Assembly: GCA_965204695.1 (NCBI GenBank)
Contig: OZ242007.1
Coordinates: 1,178,001-1,242,000, forward strand
Direction: 5' to 3'
From: JAHEKD01 sp965204695
GTDB taxonomy: Bacteria > Pseudomonadota > Gammaproteobacteria > Arenicellales > JAHEKD01
Length of the DNA stretch: 64,000 nucleotides
The notes below the pieces were generated by a model. That model was not told where the DNA came from. It did not search any database and saw only the letters and a program-made list of their open reading frames with translations. Within the stretch, counting starts at the first letter, position 1; each line of letters opens with the position of its first letter. Below are positions 63,330-64,000 of this stretch, one piece after another. The position numbers were made by a program, and so were the translations under genes.

Positions 63330-64000
63330 TCACCCGCTAAGTTTACGCGGATCAAGCAAAGCCTCAAGCTCTTGTTTTGATAAATCAGTCATTTCAACTG
63401 CCACGTCGATTATTGGGCGTTTTTGTTGATAAGCTGCTTTGGCAATTTCAGCGGCTTTCAGATAACCGATCACCGGGTTTAAAGCCGTCACTAAAATTGG
63501 ATTTCTACTCAATGATTTTTCCAAATTTTGCTGATTAACTTTAAAGGATTTAATCGCCTTATCAGCCAGCAATATAGAAATATTTGCAATCAAATCAATG
63601 CTTTGCAAAATATTATAGGCCACTACCGGTTGCATTACATTAAGCTGGAAATTACCCGATTGACCGGCAATAGTAATCGTCTGATCATTACCCATTACTT
63701 GAGCACAGACCATGCATGCCGACTCAGGGATGACTGGATTCACTTTTCCCGGCATTATCGATGAGCCGGGTTGCAAAGCCTCTAATTCGATTTCACCCAA
63801 ACCCGCTAATGGACCCGAATTCATCCAGCGCAAGTCATTTGAAATCTTCATGATACTTACAGCCACGGTTTTCAGCTGCCCCGATAATTCCACGATCGCA
63901 TCCAATGCACTTAAACTCTCAAAAAAAGAGGCATTAGCACTAAAATTTACTTCCGTTTGCTCGGATAATGTTTGTGCGAACCTGTTGGCAAACTCTGGAT
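63330..64000 (-). CDS. Class II fumarate hydratase, C-terminal part (cut by window end)
   Basis: The frame is open to the window edge, so the N-terminal half is missing. Visible features are FAQTLSEQTEVNFSANASFFESLSALDAIVEL, the signature GSSIMPGKVNPVIPE, and the fumarase-type C-terminus ALNPVIGYLKAAEIAKAAYQ ending LLDPRKLSG. The latter favours fumarase over aspartase. Converts fumarate to malate in the cytoplasm. First visible gene of the chorismate mutase-PabBC operon; the link to fumarate metabolism there is loose. Confidence 0.87.
   Translation of the reverse strand, partial: PEFANRFAQTLSEQTEVNFSANASFFESLSALDAIVELSGQLKTVAVSIMKISNDLRWMNSGPLAGLGEIELEALQPGSSIMPGKVNPVIPESACMVCAQVMGNDQTITIAGQSGNFQLNVMQPVVAYNILQSIDLIANISILLADKAIKSFKVNQQNLEKSLSRNPILVTALNPVIGYLKAAEIAKAAYQQKRPIIDVAVEMTDLSKQELEALLDPRKLSG

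Noticed and set aside
1..64000. CRISPR arrays, tRNA or rRNA genes, integrases and transposases
   Set aside because: No regular direct repeats with spacers, no cloverleaf and no recombinase or transposase motif were recognised by eye.

Overview
The window is a stretch of AT-rich chromosome (by eye roughly 38-40% G+C) from a Gram-negative bacterium, most likely a gammaproteobacterium. The support is a porin, an OmpA-family protein, an autotransporter-type barrel, lipoproteins, a TAXI-type TRAP transporter, MurR/RpiR and LysR regulators, and a PabB-PabC fusion. The order or genus cannot be fixed from the sequence. No rRNA, tRNA, CRISPR array, integrase, transposase or phage gene was recognised.

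Layout. (1) 1-4056: the end of a peptide-type ABC importer, a SxxK-type asparaginase, a small membrane protein and a Tas-like aldo/keto reductase. (2) 4088-17767: a glycan and cyclic-nucleotide region. It holds an ABC exporter-like protein with a degenerate nucleotide-binding domain, two GT4-type glycosyltransferases, a histidine phosphatase, two MurG-like glycosyltransferases, a cyclic-nucleotide-binding protein, an HD-domain protein and a membrane class III nucleotide cyclase. A catabolic/redox insert (alpha/beta hydrolase, tautomerase, LLM flavoenzyme, LysR regulator) sits in the middle and carries a REP-doublet-like repeat. (3) 18316-39887: a caspase island with four different exported caspase-like (C14) proteins. 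One lies in an eight-gene operon: OmpA, caspase-DUF4384, two TPR proteins, DUF4384, ECF-type sigma factor, single-TM protein, M48-TPR protease. Another is a coiled-coil lipoprotein, and another ends a CHASE2-cyclase / DUF928 / caspase operon. (4) 39976-48633: a molybdenum/tungsten formate dehydrogenase module (mobB, mobA, tupC, tupB, tupA, fdhD, a FdsA-like alpha subunit and a fused FdsG-FdsB-like beta subunit). (5) 48810-54039: a 2OG-Fe(II) oxygenase, a porin, and a TPR-sulfotransferase / TIGR02466 oxygenase / lipoprotein operon. (6) 54160-60693: a TAXI TRAP transporter with a divergent RpiR regulator, a class III aminotransferase and a DUF1992 protein. (7) 61249-64000: PabB-PabC fusion, chorismate mutase and a class II fumarase cut by the window edge.

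The most promising undescribed system is region 3. Four caspase-like proteins of three catalytic-motif types sit within 21.6 kb, together with a sigma factor, a second membrane cyclase and envelope proteins. All appear to be exported or lipid-anchored. A strong hairpin with a U-tract lies just before the sigma gene, and its 3' arm contains the likely ribosome binding site. This suggests an envelope protease-signalling system whose regulatory half is held back by attenuation. A second candidate is region 2, where a cyclase, a cNMP-binding protein and an HD protein appear tied to glycan genes. There the cNMP-binding and HD genes lie in one frame, separated by a single TAA codon.

All family calls rest on reading motifs in the translated sequence; no database search was run. 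Residue positions are approximate unless tied to a named catalytic residue.
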